Positions 5,889 to 14,882 of a DNA stretch of 64,000 nt are shown here, in pieces. A program made the position numbers and the translations under genes. Within the stretch, counting starts at the first letter, position 1; each line of letters starts with the position of its first letter. Source of the DNA: Nocardia sp. NBC_01730 (GTDB taxonomy: Bacteria > Actinomycetota > Actinomycetes > Mycobacteriales > Mycobacteriaceae); NCBI RefSeq assembly GCF_035920445.1, contig NZ_CP109162.1:6634001-6698000 (forward strand), written 5' to 3'. The notes under the pieces are model-generated. The model was not told where the DNA came from. It did no database searches and was given only the letters and a program-made list of their open reading frames with translations.

Positions 5889-7316
5889 TCACTTCGGCCA
5901 ATCCACCAGCGTGTCGATGAACAGTTGCCGCACGCCTGCCACCTCGGCGTCCAGGTCGGTGGGATCCCATTCGCTGACGTCGATGGGATCGAGGATCGCG
6001 ACGTCCACCGTCCCGGGACGGACGACCATCTCGTTGCGCCAACAGATCTCGCCCGCGTTGCGGATCACGATCGGGATCACCGGAACTCCGGCCTGGATCG
6101 CGATGTGGAACGCACCCTTCTTGAAGTGGCCGACCTCGGGGCTGTAAGAGCGAGTTCCCTCGGGGGACACCGCGATCGACAGCCCGTTGCGCAGGGTCTC
6201 CACCACCGGACGCAGCGCAGCCTTGGCCTGAGCGGTGTTCGAGCGATCGATGAATGTCACCCCGACGAAGCGCATCAGCGGACCGAACACCGGATTCTTG
6301 GTCAGCTCCTTCTTCCCGATGGCGGTCACGCCGCCGCCGAGCACCGCGGGAACGATGATGATGTCGAACTGGCTCTGGTGGTTGAACAGGAACACTGCGG
6401 GCCGGGGCGAGTTCGCGTTCTCGGCGCCGGTCACCCGGACGTCGACGCCCGCGATGCGCAGTGTGTTGCCCGTCGCGTGCTCCATCAGCGCGTCGGCCAT
6501 TTGCTGGTGGTCCCCGGTGGGCGACTTCGCCACGACGCCGAACGATGCGCCGCCGAACAGTCCGGCGAATGCCGCGGCGGTGCGGGCGTAATCGCGCGCC
6601 CTTGGCTCGCGGCGCGGCCGGAACGACAACCGCGTCCAGCGCTGCCGGTCGGCGATCTCGGCCAGCGGGCCGTCGGGGTCGACCGCCACTGGATGACCGA
6701 CCAACGACAACAACGGCAGGTCGGCGGCCACGCCGGTGTAGGCGTAGCTGAGTGCGAGGTCCACCTCGTGAGCGGCGGCGAACTCGCGGAAGGCTTCGGC
6801 TTTGCCATTGCGCCACAGCGTCTTCCCGTCGGGGTAACCGGTGAGAACGCCGTCACGGGTGGCCATCGGCGTGTACAGCACATGCTCGATGTCGAGCTGC
6901 ACTGCCGTGGGCGCCACCTGGAACCGGGTCAGTGAGCTGACCAGCACAATCGTGTGGCCGGCGGCTCGGTGCGTCCGGATCAGCCGCCACGCTTCGGGAT
7001 ACAGGTGCCCGTATACGGTGCGCTTGAACAGCTCCGTACCCAGCCGGTCCAGCTCCTGCTCGGACCTCCCCGCCAGCTCCTGCTCGAGGTGGTGGAGGTA
7101 CCGGCGGTACTCGCCGTCGGTCATACCGTTGCGGATACCCCCGACCAGCGCGTTCGTGAGGCCACGGCGGCGCAGCAGCCTGCGCACCGGTCGCCGCCGG
7201 TCGAACCCATCGACGACCGTGCCGCCGAAGTCGAAAACCGCGGCCACGGCGGAGCCCTGTGGCCCGGAGCGGATTGCGGCGACCGCGGCGTCGAGGTCGG
7301 CGCGCGCGTCGGTCAT
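5889..7316 (-). CDS. HAD-like domain fused to PlsC acyltransferase
   Basis: A 475-residue two-domain protein. Residues 20-230 form a HAD-IB (SerB-like) domain; residues 285-470 form a PlsC acyltransferase with NHQSQFD (HX4D, His313) and SPEGTRSYSPEVGHFKKG. PlsC domains transfer an acyl chain to lysophosphatidic acid in phospholipid synthesis. ATG 7316 gives the expected length for the family (M. tuberculosis Rv2483c, recalled). The HAD motif I reads FDFGGTV, so the usual second Asp is Gly31, and motif IV reads YTGVAAD where YSDSxSD is usual, so another Asp is Gly195. The HAD domain is therefore probably inactive. It follows plsB2 by 41 bases on the same strand and is likely co-transcribed with it. 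Confidence 0.88.
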   Translation of the reverse strand: MTDARADLDAAVAAIRSGPQGSAVAAVFDFGGTVVDGFDRRRPVRRLLRRRGLTNALVGGIRNGMTDGEYRRYLHHLEQELAGRSEQELDRLGTELFKRTVYGHLYPEAWRLIRTHRAAGHTIVLVSSLTRFQVAPTAVQLDIEHVLYTPMATRDGVLTGYPDGKTLWRNGKAEAFREFAAAHEVDLALSYAYTGVAADLPLLSLVGHPVAVDPDGPLAEIADRQRWTRLSFRPRREPRARDYARTAAAFAGLFGGASFGVVAKSPTGDHQQMADALMEHATGNTLRIAGVDVRVTGAENANSPRPAVFLFNHQSQFDIIIVPAVLGGGVTAIGKKELTKNPVFGPLMRFVGVTFIDRSNTAQAKAALRPVVETLRNGLSIAVSPEGTRSYSPEVGHFKKGAFHIAIQAGVPVIPIVIRNAGEICWRNEMVVRPGTVDVAILDPIDVSEWDPTDLDAEVAGVRQLFIDTLVDWPK

Positions 7317-7357
7317 CGACCCTTCCGCGTCACCGCGGTGATGTCCGCGACGAGCTC

Positions 7358-9823
7358 TCACCGAGCGTCCTTGTTGGACGGGTCCAGCGCGGCGGCCTGC
7401 GAGATCCGAGTTCCGATGGTTCGCAGGCGCTCGGCGAACTCCCTTCTCCGGTCCGCCGCTTCCGCTCGATCCGACGCCGCGTCCTGCGACGTGGTTTCTA
7501 GCAGACCGTAGTTGTCGGCGAGCTTCAGTGCGCTGGTGAACAGCTCGGTGGAGACCGACTCCGGGCTGTGCAGCCGCTGCTGCAGCATCATCTGCTTGCC
7601 GACCGCCACGCATTCGGCGATGAAGTCCTTGCGGTCGATCTCGTCGCCCGCCTCGCGGGCGGCCAGCCGTTCGGCCACCACCAGTTGCGCGTCGATGAAG
7701 GAGCGCAGCACGCGGTGGGCCATCATGAATCCGGAGGCGGTGAGCTTGGCCAGGATGTCCGATCCGAGCGTGTCCTCGCGGTTGTGGCTGTGCCACTCCG
7801 GGTCGACCAGCAGCATCTCCGCGACCATCTGCTCGGCGAATTCGGCCCGCTCGGGGAAGAAGAACTCGAACTTGAGCAGGTCGCGCAGCCGGAATGCCTC
7901 GTCCCATCCGGTGTTCAGCGCGTCGGTGTCGCCGCTCTCGACCGCGGCGAGGATGGACAGCTCCAGGATGGCGCGGTTGACGAACCAGTGCACGGCGCTG
8001 TTGCGGTAGAAGGCGGCCTCGAGGTGCGCTCCCGCTTCGATCGAGTACACCGGCTCGAGCCCGCCGCGGTACACCGTGACGACCTTGGCCAGTGAGAGCT
8101 GTTCCAGCACGACGGCGAGGCTCTGCTCGTCGCGTAGGGCATCGAGCTCACCACGTGGCAGATCGCGCTTCTCGATGTAACCGAGCACCGGCGCCAGCAC
8201 GGTGCGCACCTCGCCGAGGGTGAGCGCGCGCTCGTGCACGCCGAGCAGCGCGAGGGTGACCAGCGCGTTGACCGTGACCGGGGTGACCGCGTTGATCCCG
8301 ACCGCGACCTCGAAGGCCAGCCGCTGCACGGCTTTGCGCTCCAGCTCGGTGATCTCCGGCGGTTCACTGTCGACGGTCCCGGCCTCGGTGCGGCTCGGCG
8401 GGATCGGTTCGGTCTGGTGCAGCGGGATGGTCAGCGGCGGGCTGACGAGTGGATCGCCGTACGCGGCAAGGCGATCACGGGCCGACAGCGGCTCGCCGAA
8501 CCGCACGTACACGTGCCCGGCCGAATGCTGCTGGCCGCGGATGTAGCGGGCCAGCCAGGTCAGTCCCTCCGGCTTCTTCTTGCCGCCTGCCTGCTCGGTG
8601 ACGATGGCGCCGAGTTCGTTGAGCCGCTCGTAGGTGATCGAGACCGGAACCAGCATCACGTCGTCGATCCGGCTCGCCCGCACCGCTGCGGCAAGGTAGT
8701 TCAGCAGGCCGTAGCGCGGTGGGCGCAGCTTGCCGGTGCGCGTGCGACCGCCCTCCATGTACCACTCCAGGTTGAAGCGTTTGGCCAGCAAGTAGGCGAA
8801 ATACTCCTCGACGACGGCCTTATAGACCTCGTCGTCGCCGAAACTGCGCCGGATGAATACCGTTCCGGTGCGCCGGGCGATCGGGCCCATCGGCCAGAAG
8901 CTCAGATTCGCGCCGCCGATCACGTGGTTCGGCGGAAAATCGTTGCGGGCCAGCACGTCGCCGAGCACGAACGCGTCCACGTAGGAACGGTGCGAGGGTA
9001 GGAACACCAGCGGGAAGCGGCGGTTGACATCGCGCAGCGCGGCCAGTCCGGACGGGTCGGAGTCCACCTTCCAGGTCGACGCGTGCACCGGCCGCATCGC
9101 CTGGGTGAACAGGTCGGAGACAAGCCTGCTCTGCGCGGCGACGAGCTCGTTGAGCCCCTTTTCCGCGCGGCGGTACACCTCGTGCGGGCTTGCCCCGATC
9201 TGGTCGGCGATCAGCTCTAGTCTGCGCAGGAAGTCGGGCGAGTCGAGGATCTCCTCGGCCACCAGCTGGGGCACCTTGTACCGGTCGCCGATGATGGTGC
9301 GCTCGGCGCGCTCCAGCGCCACCACCGCCGCGCGCACGATGGCACGGGCGAACGGCTCGGCGGTGCCCTTGGCGAACAGGGCCGACGCCTCCGGGTTGTT
9401 CGCGCGCAGCTCACTGAGCAAGGCGGGCGCGCCGGTCAGCACGACGTGCCGGTCCGGCGACTTGGCACGCAGCCTGCGTTGCGCCAGCCGGTTGGGCTTG
9501 CGCGGGTTGGTCATCAGGGCCAGGTCGGCGAAGGTGATGCGCCGGACCCCGTCGCGCTCCGGCGGCAGCCACAGCACACGCACCGGCACCACAAGCGGAT
9601 CGTCTTGCCTGCCGACCAGGCGGGTGGTGACCGCGCCCGCATCCAGGTCGAGCTGGGTCACCGATGCGTCGGTGCCGAACTCCTTGGCGATCCCGCCGTC
9701 GGCGAGCCACGCGCCGACCAGTTCGCGTTCCACCCCCGACGCCGCGTCGATCAGGGCCACCACCGATTGCGGTGCGGTCCCGTGCTGGGCTGTTGCGGGC
9801 AAACCGCCGCGGTGATCGATCAT
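7358..9823 (-). CDS. plsB2: Glycerol-3-phosphate acyltransferase PlsB2
   Basis: An 821-residue membrane-associated acyltransferase catalysing the first step of glycerolipid synthesis, sn-glycerol-3-phosphate to lysophosphatidate. The catalytic HX4D motif is HRSYVD at residues 278-283. Block II (GPIARRTGTVFIRRSF) and block III (WYMEGGRTRTGKLRPPRYG) follow, and the pattern VMLVPVSITYERL matches block IV. Length and motif order fit PlsB2 of Corynebacteriales (M. tuberculosis Rv2482c, recalled). It is the upstream gene of a pair with the HAD-PlsC fusion, so successive acylation steps are encoded together. The start at ATG 9823 gives a normal family N-terminus. Confidence 0.93.
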   Translation of the reverse strand: MIDHRGGLPATAQHGTAPQSVVALIDAASGVERELVGAWLADGGIAKEFGTDASVTQLDLDAGAVTTRLVGRQDDPLVVPVRVLWLPPERDGVRRITFADLALMTNPRKPNRLAQRRLRAKSPDRHVVLTGAPALLSELRANNPEASALFAKGTAEPFARAIVRAAVVALERAERTIIGDRYKVPQLVAEEILDSPDFLRRLELIADQIGASPHEVYRRAEKGLNELVAAQSRLVSDLFTQAMRPVHASTWKVDSDPSGLAALRDVNRRFPLVFLPSHRSYVDAFVLGDVLARNDFPPNHVIGGANLSFWPMGPIARRTGTVFIRRSFGDDEVYKAVVEEYFAYLLAKRFNLEWYMEGGRTRTGKLRPPRYGLLNYLAAAVRASRIDDVMLVPVSITYERLNELGAIVTEQAGGKKKPEGLTWLARYIRGQQHSAGHVYVRFGEPLSARDRLAAYGDPLVSPPLTIPLHQTEPIPPSRTEAGTVDSEPPEITELERKAVQRLAFEVAVGINAVTPVTVNALVTLALLGVHERALTLGEVRTVLAPVLGYIEKRDLPRGELDALRDEQSLAVVLEQLSLAKVVTVYRGGLEPVYSIEAGAHLEAAFYRNSAVHWFVNRAILELSILAAVESGDTDALNTGWDEAFRLRDLLKFEFFFPERAEFAEQMVAEMLLVDPEWHSHNREDTLGSDILAKLTASGFMMAHRVLRSFIDAQLVVAERLAAREAGDEIDRKDFIAECVAVGKQMMLQQRLHSPESVSTELFTSALKLADNYGLLETTSQDAASDRAEAADRRREFAERLRTIGTRISQAAALDPSNKDAR

Positions 9824-9910
9824 GGATGTTCTTCCCTCCGCAGGTGACGCTCCCCCTATTCAAGCCCTCCGGGCCGACTCCGCGCAGGCACTCGGCACGG
9901 TGAGTTCGGT

Positions 9911-10078
9911 TTAGGGGTCGGTGTCCTGGTGGTCAATATCGCCGCCGTGGTCTGGCTGCTCTACAGCAAGCGACTGTTCGGCCTGCGCGGTGGCGGGGTG
10001 GGGTATCACGCCGAGCGCAGTGCGGAGAGCCTGCTGAGCGTCGAGCGATCGGCACTGGCGGTGGGCACGGACCGATAG
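9911..10078 (+). pseudogene. C-terminal remnant of a membrane protein
   Basis: The plus-strand frame ending at TAG 10076-10078 reads VLVVNIAAVVWLLYSKRLFG then LRGGGVGYHAERSAESLLSV, ending ERSALAVGTDR. This looks like the last transmembrane helix and basic cytoplasmic tail of a larger membrane protein. Upstream the frame is closed by TGA and has no ATG; GTG 9929 would give only a 49-residue product. I take it for the 3' end of a deleted gene, though a very small membrane protein is possible. It resembles the tail of DUF2127-type proteins, with low confidence. Confidence 0.4.
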
Positions 10079-10121
10079 TTCGCGCCACGGTTTGCGCTGT
10101 GCAGCACACCCTGTCAAGAGC

Positions 10122-10166
10122 CAGGTAATGCTAACCTTACCTCCACAAGTTAGGCCAGGATAACCT
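10122..10166. promoter_or_regulatory. Tandem IdeR-type iron boxes before salicylate synthase
   Basis: AGGTAATGCTAACCT (10123-10137) matches 13 of 15 positions of the IdeR/DtxR core AGGTTAGSCTAACCT, and AGGCCAGGATAACCT (10152-10166) matches 12 of 15. They lie 11-54 bases ahead of the start codon. IdeR binds such sites with ferrous iron and represses siderophore genes, so the following gene is probably induced by iron limitation. Confidence 0.8.
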
Positions 10167-10176
10167 TGGAGGATCG

Positions 10177-11487
10177 TTGTCGACCACGGAGCGCTTGCGG
10201 GTTGAGTATGTGACCGATCCGGCGGCAGCGATGTCCCGGCTGGCAGGGGCCGATCAGTTCGGTGAGTACGTCATGTACGAGCGCCCGGGCGAATGGGTAT
10301 TCGCCGCCGACCCGATCGGCAGTGTCGAACTGGATGTGCAGGAGCTGCGGGTCGCCTGGGCGGGGCAGACCACCTCCGGTCGATGGGAGGGCAACCCGGC
10401 GGGCGTTATCGACCGTGCGCTGGGCACGCTTGCATTGGAGGGCCGAAACGCCTACGGCTGGATCGGATTCGAGTTCTGCGCATGGACCCTCGACGCGACG
10501 CGGCACCTGGACCCCAGAACGGCGCTGGTGCGTTTGATGATTCCGCGTATCGAGGTGCGGGTCGGCGAATTCGGTGTGCGGGTCGCAGGCGCGACACCCG
10601 CCGAGACCGGCGACATCCACGATCTGATCGCGCAGTCGCAGAACACCGAACTCCCGCAGGCGCATCCGGTCGACATCCGCGTCGACCCGACCGGATATCG
10701 GGGCCGGGTGGCCGAGGCGGTCGGTGAGATCCAGGCCAGGCGGTATCAGAAGGTCATCCTGTCCAGGAAGGTCGATCTGCCGTTCGCGGTCGACGTCCCG
10801 GCCACCTATCGACTCGGTCGCGCGTATAACACCCCGGCGCGATCGTTCCTGTTGCGGCTCGGCGGATTGGAGGCGGCGGGCTTCAGCCCCGAACTTGTCG
10901 CGTCCGTGGACGACGATCGCGTGGTGACCACCGAACCGCTGGCAGGCACCCGCGCCTTCGGCCGCGGCGACGCGGTCGACATGGCCGCGCGGGCGGATCT
11001 GATCACCGATCCGAAAGAGATCGTGGAGCATGCGATTTCGGTGCAGACCTCACTCGCGGAGATCTCCGCCGTCGCCGATCCCGGTACGCCGGCGGTGTCG
11101 GACTTCATGGCGGTGCGTGAGCGAGGCAGCGTGCAGCACCTCGCCTCCACCGTGCACGGGCGGCTCGCCGCCGACCGGTCCAGCTGGGATGCGCTCGAGG
11201 CGCTGTTCCCGTCCGTCACCGCCTCTGGCATTCCCAAGCGTGAGGGTGTCGATTCGGTGTTTCGGCTCGATCACGACCCGCGCGGCCTGTATTCCGGCGC
11301 GGTGGTGATTGTTTCGCCGACCGGTGCGCTGGAGGCGGCGCTCGTGCTGCGCGCGGTGTACCAGAACACCGACGGCGCCTGGCTGCGCGCAGGCGCGGGC
11401 ATCGTCGGTCAGTCACGGCCGGAACGGGAGTTCGAGGAGACCTGCGAAAAGCTCGAAAGCATCGCGCCCTACGTGGTGCGGGCATAG
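10177..11487 (+). CDS. nbtS: Salicylate synthase (MbtI/NbtS family)
   Basis: A 436-residue chorismate-using enzyme that makes salicylate, via isochorismate and elimination of pyruvate, for the siderophore head group. Diagnostic segments of the MbtI/Irp9 family are RYQKVILSR (catalytic Lys192), NTPARSFLLRLGGLEAAGFS, TTEPLAGTRA, KEIVEHAISV, FMAVRERGSVQHL, TASGIPK and PEREFEETCEKL, all at family spacing. The start is TTG 10177, with GGAGG five bases upstream; the usual N-terminal extension of MbtI is shorter here. Tandem iron boxes precede it. It converges on the salicyl-AMP ligase gene. In N. farcinica such a pair (nbtS, nbtT) is reported apart from the nocobactin NRPS cluster, and no NRPS gene lies in this window either. 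The symbol is by analogy. Confidence 0.92.
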   Translation: MSTTERLRVEYVTDPAAAMSRLAGADQFGEYVMYERPGEWVFAADPIGSVELDVQELRVAWAGQTTSGRWEGNPAGVIDRALGTLALEGRNAYGWIGFEFCAWTLDATRHLDPRTALVRLMIPRIEVRVGEFGVRVAGATPAETGDIHDLIAQSQNTELPQAHPVDIRVDPTGYRGRVAEAVGEIQARRYQKVILSRKVDLPFAVDVPATYRLGRAYNTPARSFLLRLGGLEAAGFSPELVASVDDDRVVTTEPLAGTRAFGRGDAVDMAARADLITDPKEIVEHAISVQTSLAEISAVADPGTPAVSDFMAVRERGSVQHLASTVHGRLAADRSSWDALEALFPSVTASGIPKREGVDSVFRLDHDPRGLYSGAVVIVSPTGALEAALVLRAVYQNTDGAWLRAGAGIVGQSRPEREFEETCEKLESIAPYVVRA

Positions 11488-11553
11488 GTCCACAACAGGC
11501 ACTGCTCCGATGGCGCGCTGCCCGCCGGGTTTTCCGTCAGACGGCAATGGGGG

Positions 11554-13173
11554 TCAGCCCTCGGCGCGCAGCACTCTTTTGTCGATCTTGCCGACTGCGG
11601 TGATGGGGAGCTTGTCGCTGCGGCGAAGCACGTCCGGCAGCTTGTAGGTGGCCAGTCCGCGGGCGGCGAGGAAGGTCTTGATTTCGGCAAGGGTCGGCAT
11701 CTCGCCGTCGACAACGAGGACGGCGCAGACCTTTTCGCCGAGCGCGGCGTCCGGCAGGCCGACGGCGGCGGCGTGCCGGACCGCGGGATGGGCGAGCAGA
11801 TGCTCCTCGAGCTCGTCGCAGGAGATGTTCTCGCCGCCGCGGTTGATCACGTCCTTGATCCGGCCGGAGACGACGAGGTGACCGCTGGGCAGGCGGCGGA
11901 CCAAGTCGCCGCTGCGGTAGTAGCCGTCCGGGGTGAACGCGCGTGCGTTGTGCTCGGGGGCGCGATAGTAGCCGCGGATCGTATATGGGCCCTTGGTGAC
12001 CAGCTCGCCCTCCGCGCCGGGCGCGACATCGTTGCCGTCGGCGTCCACCACGCGAACCTCGTCGGATGGCGACAGCGGCCTGCCCTGGGTGGTGTGCAGC
12101 AGCTCGACTGGGTCGTCCAGCCGGGTGTAGTTGAGCAGGCCCTCCGCCATCCCGAACACCTGCTGCAATGTGGCGCCGAGTGCGGGCGTCACCTCCTTGG
12201 CGTTGATCTCCGCCAGGCGGGCCCCGCCCACCTGGAGCAGGCGCAGCGAGTTCAGGTCGGCGTCTTCCCATCCGGTTGCTGCGCACCATAGTTGGGCCAG
12301 CGGCGGCACCAGCGCGGTAACCGTGACCCGGTGCCGCTCGATCGCGGCGAACGCGTTCTCCGGGCTCGGATCGCCGATGAAGGCGACCGCACCGCCGACG
12401 CCGACGGTGCCGAGGATGCCAGGGCAGGCCAGTGGGAAGTTGTGTGCGGCCGGAAGTGTCGCGAGGTAGACGTCGTTTTCGGTCAACAGACATACCTCGG
12501 CGCTCGCGGTCGCGTTGTAGACGTAGTCGTCGTGGGTGCGTGCGATCAGCTTCGGCAGTCCCGTGGTGCCGCCGGAGACCAGCATCAGGGCGATGTCGCT
12601 CGGATCGACTTCGGGCAGGTCGCCGCCGTCGCGGGGGATCGAGGCCAGGTCGGTGTGGGGGCCGGGGTCGCCGAGCACCAGGACGTGCCGCAGTGAGGGC
12701 ACAGCCGCCCGCACGGTCGCGGCCAGCTCGCGGTAGTCGAAGCCGCCCGCCCGGTCGGCCACGATGTAGCCGACGGCCTCGGAAAGCGCCGCAAGATGCT
12801 CGATTTCGGCCCGCCGGTGCGCGGGCAGTGTCAGCACGGGAATGATTCCGGCGCGTAGCAGCCCGAACAGCACGGTCAAGAACTCCGGCACGTTGGGCAG
12901 CTGGACCACCACGCGGTCGCCCGGTGCGATCCCGAGCGCGAGCAGCCCGTGAGCCATCCGATCGGCGGCGGCGTCGACCTCGGCGTAGCTGTGGTCGCGG
13001 TCACCGCCGAGCAGTGCGGGCCGGTGCGGGTGCTGTCGTGCGGTGGCGCGCAACAGATCACCGAGCGGTCGCCCGGACCAATACCCGGCGGCCCGGTACG
13101 CTGCCGCCGTCTGCGCGGGAAAGGGCACATAACCGTCGCGATGCGGGGATGACGTGGTGGATGTCGAAGTCAC
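11554..13173 (-). CDS. nbtT: Salicyl-AMP ligase (MbtA/DhbE/NbtT family)
   Basis: A 539-residue adenylating enzyme of the ANL superfamily that activates salicylate as the acyl adenylate and loads it on an aryl carrier protein. It carries the adenylation core LMLVSGGTTGLPKLIARTHDD, AAHNFPLACPG, VFGMAEGLLNYTRLDD, YYRSGDLVRRLPSGHLVVSGR and IKDVINRGGENI, and the C-terminal lysine motif PITAVGKIDKR. The NFPLACPG loop is typical of aryl-acid activators. Start GTG 13173 gives the 539-residue length of DhbE; longer upstream extensions cross the iron box and are excluded. An IdeR-type box lies 50 bases upstream. It converges on nbtS with 66 bases between the stop codons, and is divergent from the SDR gene. 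Confidence 0.92.
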   Translation of the reverse strand: MTSTSTTSSPHRDGYVPFPAQTAAAYRAAGYWSGRPLGDLLRATARQHPHRPALLGGDRDHSYAEVDAAADRMAHGLLALGIAPGDRVVVQLPNVPEFLTVLFGLLRAGIIPVLTLPAHRRAEIEHLAALSEAVGYIVADRAGGFDYRELAATVRAAVPSLRHVLVLGDPGPHTDLASIPRDGGDLPEVDPSDIALMLVSGGTTGLPKLIARTHDDYVYNATASAEVCLLTENDVYLATLPAAHNFPLACPGILGTVGVGGAVAFIGDPSPENAFAAIERHRVTVTALVPPLAQLWCAATGWEDADLNSLRLLQVGGARLAEINAKEVTPALGATLQQVFGMAEGLLNYTRLDDPVELLHTTQGRPLSPSDEVRVVDADGNDVAPGAEGELVTKGPYTIRGYYRAPEHNARAFTPDGYYRSGDLVRRLPSGHLVVSGRIKDVINRGGENISCDELEEHLLAHPAVRHAAAVGLPDAALGEKVCAVLVVDGEMPTLAEIKTFLAARGLATYKLPDVLRRSDKLPITAVGKIDKRVLRAEG

Positions 13174-13223
13174 GGTCTGCCTCACAGATAACTGAGCTCG
13201 GGACCACACGATGAGGGCCCTGC

Positions 13224-13242
13224 ATAGGTTAGGCAACCCTAT
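13224..13242. promoter_or_regulatory. IdeR-type iron box before salicyl-AMP ligase
   Basis: ATAGGTTAGGCAACCCTAT is a 19-bp interrupted palindrome whose core matches 13 of 15 positions of AGGTTAGSCTAACCT. It sits 51-69 bases ahead of the minus-strand GTG start of nbtT and 170 bases ahead of the divergent SDR gene, so it most likely controls nbtT. Confidence 0.85.
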
Positions 13243-13410
13243 CTCACTGCGAAAGCCTACCGCCGAACATGAAGCCGGGACAGCGACCGCAGGATGGGGC
13301 AGATCGCACGGGTGACCGGGATATCGGCCGCACCGCGATCGGACGCGACGCGATCCTTGCCAGGACGCGGTACCGCGGATCCTCGGCCGACGCGGACTAG
13401 ACTTTCCGCC

Positions 13411-14289
13411 ATGAGCAGGTGGGATACCTCGAATCTGACCGACCAGGGCGGGCGGACGTTCATCGTCACCGGGGCCAACAGCGGTTTGGGGGCCGTGACG
13501 GTGCGTGCGCTGGCCGCGGCAGGAGCCGAGGTCGTGCTCGCCTGCCGGAACGTGGCCAAAGGGGAACAGGTCGCCGCGGAACTGGGGGAGCGGGTCCGGG
13601 TGCGAAAACTGGATCTGGCCGATCTGGCCTCGGTGCGCGAGTTCGCCGAGGGCACCGACCGGGCCGACGTGCTGATCAACAACGCCGGCGTGATGGCATT
13701 GCCCGAGGCGCGCACCGCCGATGGCTTCGAAATGCAGATCGGCACGAACCATCTCGGCCACTTCGCGCTGACCGGTCTGCTGCTGGACAAGATCTCCGAT
13801 CGAATCATCACGGTCTCCAGCTGGGCGCACCAGATGGGGAAGATCGACCTGGACGATCTCAACTGGGAACGGCGCAGATATCAGCGCTGGGCCGCCTACG
13901 CGCAGGCCAAGCTGGCCAACCTCATGTTCGCCCGCGAGTTGCAGCGCAGGCTGACCGCCGCGGGTGCGACAAAGCTCTCGGTCGCCGCGCACCCCGGCTA
14001 CGCCGCGACCGAACTGCAGTCGCACACCGAGTCGTTCCAGGACAAGGTGATGTGGCTGGGCAACCGGCTGCTCGCGCAGAGCGCCGCGATGGGCGCGCTG
14101 CCGACGCTGTATGCCGCGACCGCCGACATCCAGCCGGGCGGCTACTACGGCCCGACCGGGCTGGGCGGCATGCGCGGATACCCGGGCCCGTCCGGCTCCT
14201 CGAAGGAATCCAGGGACGAAAAGGTCGCGAGCGAGCTGTGGGAGTTGTCGGAGAAGCTGACCGGCGTCACCTACGACTTCACGAAGTAA
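13411..14289 (+). CDS. Short-chain dehydrogenase/reductase
   Basis: A 292-residue classical SDR starting at ATG 13411. Residues 18-26 hold the Rossmann motif TGANSGLG, NNAGVM is near residues 90-95, the catalytic Ser lies in ITVSSWAHQM and the Tyr and Lys in YAQAKLANLMF. It resembles the retinol/protochlorophyllide-dehydrogenase-like group, which uses NADP(H) on ketones or alcohols; the substrate is unknown. It is divergent from nbtT and 122 bases upstream of the AhpD-like gene. Oxidoreductases of this kind are among the usual neighbours of ECF41 sigma factors, and an ECF41 gene lies 3.4 kb downstream. Confidence 0.85.
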   Translation: MSRWDTSNLTDQGGRTFIVTGANSGLGAVTVRALAAAGAEVVLACRNVAKGEQVAAELGERVRVRKLDLADLASVREFAEGTDRADVLINNAGVMALPEARTADGFEMQIGTNHLGHFALTGLLLDKISDRIITVSSWAHQMGKIDLDDLNWERRRYQRWAAYAQAKLANLMFARELQRRLTAAGATKLSVAAHPGYAATELQSHTESFQDKVMWLGNRLLAQSAAMGALPTLYAATADIQPGGYYGPTGLGGMRGYPGPSGSSKESRDEKVASELWELSEKLTGVTYDFTK

Positions 14290-14344
14290 CCGGTCGGCCA
14301 GAATCTCGTCCGGTCGGCGCAGTGATCCAGTTCACAAATCGGGA

Positions 14345-14371
14345 TGTCACACTTCGCAGCACCGGGTCGTC
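14345..14371 (+). promoter_or_regulatory. ECF41-type promoter
   Basis: TGTCACA (14345-14351) and CGTC (14368-14371) are separated by exactly 16 bases. This is the consensus reported for ECF41 sigma factors, which drive adjacent carboxymuconolactone decarboxylase, oxidoreductase or epimerase genes. It lies 41-67 bases ahead of the AhpD-like gene. The matching sigma gene is at 17683. Confidence 0.75.
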
Positions 14372-14411
14372 CTCTTTGTGAACCCAACGGGAACGACAAA
14401 GGACGGACATC

Positions 14412-14882
14412 ATGGAATCCCGCATCAACCTCTACGCCAATCCCGTCGCAGGCAGCTTCGTCAAGCGACTCACCATGGCCTCCAAGGTGATCACCGACTC
14501 CACCCTGCCCGCCGCCACCTACGAGCTCGTGAAGATCCGCGCGAGCCAGATCAACGGCTGTGGCTACTGCACCGACATGCACACCAAGGACGCCGCGCAC
14601 GCGGGCGAGACCTCCCTGCGGCTCAACCTGATCGCCGCCTGGCATGAGACAACCGTCTTCACCGAGGCCGAGCGGGCCGCGCTGGCGCTCACCGAAGAGG
14701 CCACTCGGATCGGCGACGGCCGCGCTGTCAGCGACGAGGTGTGGCAGGAGGTGCGCAAGCACTACGACGAGAACCAGATCGCCGCGCTCATCGGCGCCAT
14801 CGCGATGATCAACGCCTGGAACCGGATGAATGTCATCGCGCGTACCCCGGCGGGAGATTACGTGCCCGGCCAGTGGGGCTGA
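14412..14882 (+). CDS. AhpD/carboxymuconolactone-decarboxylase-like protein
   Basis: A 156-residue protein of the alkylhydroperoxidase AhpD core family. The redox motif is NGCGYCTDMH, with Cys50, Cys53 and His57; the helices before and after (YELVKIRASQ and TEAERAALALTEEATRIGDG) fit the family. Members reduce peroxides with thiol donors or act on small lactones. Proteins of this kind are the commonest partners of ECF41 sigma factors, and a consensus ECF41 promoter precedes this gene. GACGGACATC lies before ATG 14412. A structured repeat starts directly after the stop codon. Confidence 0.9.
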   Translation: MESRINLYANPVAGSFVKRLTMASKVITDSTLPAATYELVKIRASQINGCGYCTDMHTKDAAHAGETSLRLNLIAAWHETTVFTEAERAALALTEEATRIGDGRAVSDEVWQEVRKHYDENQIAALIGAIAMINAWNRMNVIARTPAGDYVPGQWG

